The notes beneath the pieces were generated by a model, which was not told the DNA's origin, did not search any database, and saw nothing but the letters and a program-made list of their open reading frames with translations. The translations under genes were made by a program, and so were the position numbers. DNA of 64,000 nucleotides from Pseudomonadota bacterium (lineage in GTDB: Bacteria; Pseudomonadota; Gammaproteobacteria; Burkholderiales; Rhodocyclaceae): positions 115,060 to 179,059 of the forward strand of contig QQUN01000018.1 in the NCBI GenBank assembly GCA_008501585.1. The letters run 5' to 3'. Position 1 is the stretch's first letter; the number at the start of each line of letters is the position of its first letter. This document shows, one piece after another, positions 61,139 through 64,000 of this stretch.

Positions 61139-61867
61139 ATGGCTCAGACGTCCCCCACCTTCAGTCCGCTCTATCGTCAGATCAAAAGTCTGATGCTGCA
61201 GGCGCTCGAATCCGGCGAGTGGGGGCCTGGTCAGGCCATTCCCAGCGAGCAGGAACTGGCGGGGCGTTTCGGCGTCAGCCAGGGCACGGTGCGCAAGGCC
61301 ATCGACGAGATGGCGGCCGAAAACCTGCTGGTGCGCAAGCAGGGCAAAGGCACCTATGTTGCCTCGCACAACGATCCGCGCTCCCTGTTCCGTTTTTTGC
61401 GTCTGGTGCCTGAAGGCGAAGACCTCTCCCATCCTGTCAGCGTGCCGCTCGAGTGCTGGCGCGCCAAGGCGGGCCAGGAGGCGGCGCGCGTACTGGCCAT
61501 CGAGCCGGGCTCGCCGATCATCATCGTACGTCGCTTGCTTGAATTTAGCGCAAAACCGGTGGTTGTCGACGAAATCTATTTGCCGGGCGAGATCTTTCAG
61601 GGGCTGACCCTCGAGGTGCTGCAAGGCTGGAAAGGCTCACTCTACAGCTTGTTCGAGTCGCGTTTCGGCTTGCGGATGATTCGCGCCGAGGAGCGTATCC
61701 GCGCCGTGGCGGCCGATCGGCGCACGGCAGAGATGTTGCGGGTGCGTGAGGGCGAGCCGCTGCTGTCGGTCGAGCGGGTGACCTTTACCTATGGTGATCG
61801 TCCGGTGGAGTGGCGCCGTGGCTTGTATTCGACGGCGGAACATTTTTATCTGAATGAACTGAATTAA
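61139..61867 (+). CDS. GntR-family regulator, HutC/UTRA type
   Basis: A 242-residue regulator. The N-terminal winged helix has FSPLYRQIKSLMLQALESGE, then IPSEQELAGRFGVSQGTVRKAIDEMAAENLLVRKQGKGTYVA. The C-terminal UTRA ligand domain has VLAIEPGSPIIIVRRLLEFSAKPVVVDEIYLP, LYSLFESRFGLRM and REGEPLLSVERVTFTYGDRPVEWRRGLY. The position between mdh and sdhCDA suggests it adjusts TCA-cycle genes to a metabolite level; the ligand is not known. The palindrome at 61069-61091 is its likely operator. It ends 100 bases before sdhC, where TATAAT at 61906-61911 could be the -10 element of the sdh operon. Confidence 0.9.
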   Translation: MAQTSPTFSPLYRQIKSLMLQALESGEWGPGQAIPSEQELAGRFGVSQGTVRKAIDEMAAENLLVRKQGKGTYVASHNDPRSLFRFLRLVPEGEDLSHPVSVPLECWRAKAGQEAARVLAIEPGSPIIIVRRLLEFSAKPVVVDEIYLPGEIFQGLTLEVLQGWKGSLYSLFESRFGLRMIRAEERIRAVAADRRTAEMLRVREGEPLLSVERVTFTYGDRPVEWRRGLYSTAEHFYLNELN

Positions 61868-61967
61868 TGGCGTGCTGCGCAATAAGGTGACGCAGCGTCA
61901 ACGGGTATAATCGACGTTTTTCGTGGGAGTAAGGCGGCATTCGTGCGGCCATGCATTGGGGGAAAAG

Positions 61968-62357
61968 ATGTCTGAAATGACAGTCAGAAAAAAGCGCCCG
62001 AAACACTTGGCGTTGCATGAGATCAGGCTGCCCTTGGCGGGGTTTGTCTCGATTCTGCATCGCGTGAGCGGCGCGGGTTTGTTCTTGATGTTGCCGTTGT
62101 TGCTGTCGCTGTTCGGCAACAGCCTGGGGTCTCCCGAAACGTTTGCTGCGTACAAATCGACGGTATCCAATCCGCTGGTCAAGCTGATTCTGTTCGGCCT
62201 GCTGTGGGCCTACCTGCACCATTTCTGTGCCGGCATCCGTTTTCTGCTGCTGGATATGCACAAGGGGCTTGATCTGGCTTCGTCGCGCCAGTCTGCGCGG
62301 CTCGTTCTCATTGTCAGTCTGGTGCTGACCGTTCTGATCGGGGTGAAGCTATGGTGA
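61968..62357 (+). CDS. sdhC: Succinate dehydrogenase cytochrome b556 subunit
   Basis: A 129-residue membrane anchor with three helices. The signature LPLAGFVSILHRVSGAGLFLMLPLLL contributes to the quinone site, and LLWAYLHHFCAGIRFLLLDMHKG holds the haem-ligand His region. The first 15 residues are basic (VRKKRPKH). GGGGGA precedes the ATG at 61968. The reading frame overlaps sdhD by seven bases, so the two anchors are co-translated. It is the first gene of the succinate:quinone oxidoreductase operon (complex II). Confidence 0.95.
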   Translation: MSEMTVRKKRPKHLALHEIRLPLAGFVSILHRVSGAGLFLMLPLLLSLFGNSLGSPETFAAYKSTVSNPLVKLILFGLLWAYLHHFCAGIRFLLLDMHKGLDLASSRQSARLVLIVSLVLTVLIGVKLW

Positions 62358-62698
62358 ACAAGATTGTCGTGGGTGCGCACTACGGCCTGCGCGACTGGCT
62401 CGGCCAGCGCGTGACGGCGGTGGTGATGGCCTTGTATTCGGTGGTCTTTGCGATCAATGCACTGATGCTGCCGGAGATGTCGTACGAAGCGTGGAGCGGC
62501 ATGTTTGCCGGCGGCTTCATGCGCTTTTTCACCTTCCTGTTCTTCATGTCGCTTTTCTATCACGCCTGGGTGGGCGTCCGTGACATCTTCATGGACTACA
62601 TCAAGCCGGTCGGTGTCCGACTGGCGCTGCACGTGATCGTCATGTTCCTGCTCATCGGCTATGCCGGCTGGGCAGCCCAGATTCTGTGGAGGCTGTAA
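62351..62698 (+). CDS. sdhD: Succinate dehydrogenase hydrophobic membrane anchor
   Basis: A 115-residue three-helix anchor. [23 protein letters not shown] is the first helix, and [32 protein letters not shown] carries the conserved haem His and the Asp-Tyr pair of the quinone pocket. It starts inside sdhC and ends two bases before the GTG start of sdhA. Confidence 0.95.
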   Translation: MVNKIVVGAHYGLRDWLGQRVTAVVMALYSVVFAINALMLPEMSYEAWSGMFAGGFMRFFTFLFFMSLFYHAWVGVRDIFMDYIKPVGVRLALHVIVMFLLIGYAGWAAQILWRL

Positions 62699-62700
62699 GG

Positions 62701-64000
62701 GTGAAAATCGCTAAGCTCACTTATGATGCGGTGATCGTCGGGGCGGGTGGTGCTGGTCTGCGCGCCGCGCTGCAGCTGTCCGAGGCGGGTCTGAAAACCG
62801 CGGTGCTGACGAAGGTCTTTCCGACGCGCTCGCATACGGTGGCCGCACAGGGCGGTGTTGCCGCTTCGCTGGGGAATTCCACGGAAGACAACTGGCACTG
62901 GCACATGTACGACACCGTCAAGGGGTCGGACTGGCTGGGTGACCAGGATGCCATCGAGTTCATGTGCAAGAAGGCCAATGAAGTGGTCGTCGAGCTCGAG
63001 CACTACGGCATGCCGTTTGACCGCCTCGATAACGGCAAGATCTATCAGCGCCCGTTTGGCGGCCACTCGCAGAACTATGGCCAGTCGCCGGTGTCGCGTT
63101 CCTGTGCTGCTGCCGACCGGACCGGTCACGCCATGCTGCACGCGCTGTACCAGCGCAACGTGCGCGCGAAGACCCAGTTCTTTGTCGAGTGGATGGCCCT
63201 CGATCTGATCCGCGATGCCGATGGCGACGTGGTTGGCGTGACCGCCATGGAAATGGAAACCGGCGAAGTGTCGATCTTCCATGCCAAGGCCGTGATTTTC
63301 GCCACCGGCGGTGCCGGTCGCATCTACTACAGCTCGACCAATGCCTTCATCAACACCGGTGACGGTGTGGGTATGGCGGCGCGTGCCGGCATTCCGCTCG
63401 AAGACATGGAGTTCTGGCAGTTCCACCCGACCGGCGTGGCCGGTGCGGGCGTGCTGATTACCGAAGGCGTGCGCGGCGAAGGCGGCATTCTGCGTAACGA
63501 CGCCGGCGAGCGTTTCATGGAGCGCTACGCGCCGAACCTGAAAGACCTCGCCTCGCGTGACGTGGTGTCGCGTTCGATGGTGACCGAGATCAATGAAGGC
63601 CGTGGCTGCGGTCCCGACAAGGATCACGTGCTGCTCGACATCACGCACCTGTCGCCCGACACCATCATGAAGCGCCTGCCGGGCATCCGCGAAATCTCGA
63701 TCCAGTTCGCCGGTATCGACCCGATCAAGGCGCCGATTCCGGTCGTGCCGACCTGCCACTACCAGATGGGCGGTATTCCGACCAACTACAAGGGCCAGGT
63801 GGTGGCGCCGAAAGGCGACAACCCGAACAGCCCGGTGACCGGTTTCTACGCCGCCGGCGAATGTGCCTGCGCCTCGGTGCACGGCGCCAACCGTCTCGGC
63901 GCCAACTCGCTGCTCGATCTGCTGGTGTTCGGCACGTCGGCGGGCGAAACCGTGGTCGAGGACATCCAGTCTGGCAACCTGCGCCTCCAGCCGCTGCCGG
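62701..64000 (+). CDS. sdhA: Succinate dehydrogenase flavoprotein subunit, 3' end outside window
   Basis: The frame is open from GTG 62701 to the window end, giving 433 residues of about 590. GGAGG lies eight bases before the GTG. Seen: FAD fold [33 protein letters not shown] with the His that binds FAD covalently, [32 protein letters not shown] with active-site residues, and [11 protein letters not shown]. It oxidises succinate to fumarate and passes electrons to SdhB, whose gene should follow outside the window. Confidence 0.97.
   Translation, partial: MKIAKLTYDAVIVGAGGAGLRAALQLSEAGLKTAVLTKVFPTRSHTVAAQGGVAASLGNSTEDNWHWHMYDTVKGSDWLGDQDAIEFMCKKANEVVVELEHYGMPFDRLDNGKIYQRPFGGHSQNYGQSPVSRSCAAADRTGHAMLHALYQRNVRAKTQFFVEWMALDLIRDADGDVVGVTAMEMETGEVSIFHAKAVIFATGGAGRIYYSSTNAFINTGDGVGMAARAGIPLEDMEFWQFHPTGVAGAGVLITEGVRGEGGILRNDAGERFMERYAPNLKDLASRDVVSRSMVTEINEGRGCGPDKDHVLLDITHLSPDTIMKRLPGIREISIQFAGIDPIKAPIPVVPTCHYQMGGIPTNYKGQVVAPKGDNPNSPVTGFYAAGECACASVHGANRLGANSLLDLLVFGTSAGETVVEDIQSGNLRLQPLP

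Noticed and set aside
1..64000. CRISPR arrays, rRNA, tRNA genes, complete insertion sequences or prophage genes
   Set aside because: I looked for direct-repeat arrays, tRNA T-loop patterns, transposase and integrase motifs and found none that held up; only short palindromic repeats are present.

Overview
The window is about 64 kb of GC-rich DNA with dense, operon-packed genes. Gene content points to a denitrifying betaproteobacterium of the Rhodocyclales/Zoogloeaceae type (Thauera, Azoarcus or Denitromonas relatives): a membrane nitrate reductase locus narK-narK-narGHJI-narXL, an sdhCDA operon beside mdh and a GntR regulator, and TAGCCCGGATG-type REP repeats. The genus is inferred from content, not from a marker gene.

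Layout. 1-10.9 kb: the end of an EAL phosphodiesterase, an LhgO-like oxidase, a nuclease-like protein with a lamin-tail domain, small membrane and SprA-like proteins, the AmmeMemoRadiSam genes (amrB-amrA-amrS) with a degenerate alpha/beta hydrolase, an EamA transporter with a divergent LysR, and an MgtC/SapB-DUF4010 protein. 11-13.5 kb: ispD-ispF-thpR and an aspartate/glutamate racemase. 13.5-18.7 kb, minus strand: a RES/Xre toxin-antitoxin pair split by an inverted-repeat element, a host-attachment-type protein, then an operon of EamA transporter, mtfA, flavodoxin and a Leu/Glu-type dehydrogenase. 18.7-21.9 kb: relA and a cysteine-free Crp/Fnr regulator. 22-35 kb: two NarK transporters, narG, a REP pair, narHJI, a terminator-like hairpin, narXL and a small DGC-domain cysteine protein. 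35-39.6 kb: a chemoreceptor, then a saccharopine dehydrogenase with an ALDH7-type semialdehyde dehydrogenase, a likely lysine-degradation pair.

39.6-58.7 kb, minus strand, is the most unusual part. Seven tightly packed genes run from 58723 to 41860: a GAF-HlyD fusion, a PqqD-like/M50 peptidase/HlyD chimera, a short SecA-like ATPase, a periplasmic adaptor with a signal peptide, a 1908-residue DUF4347/cadherin-like surface protein with a LEPR-XLL-like N-terminus and a C-terminal membrane segment, a hybrid histidine kinase with two tandem Hpt domains, and a REC-GGDEF-EAL protein. A receiver and an Hpt-REC-REC-GGDEF protein follow. No ABC transporter, RND pump or TolC-like pore is present. I infer a dedicated export, processing and signalling locus for the giant surface protein, tied to cyclic-di-GMP.

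58.8-64 kb: a CitE-like lyase, mdh with a clear terminator, a GntR/UTRA regulator facing mdh across a perfect palindrome, and sdhC-sdhD-sdhA, with sdhA cut by the window end. I saw no tRNA, rRNA, CRISPR array or complete insertion sequence.
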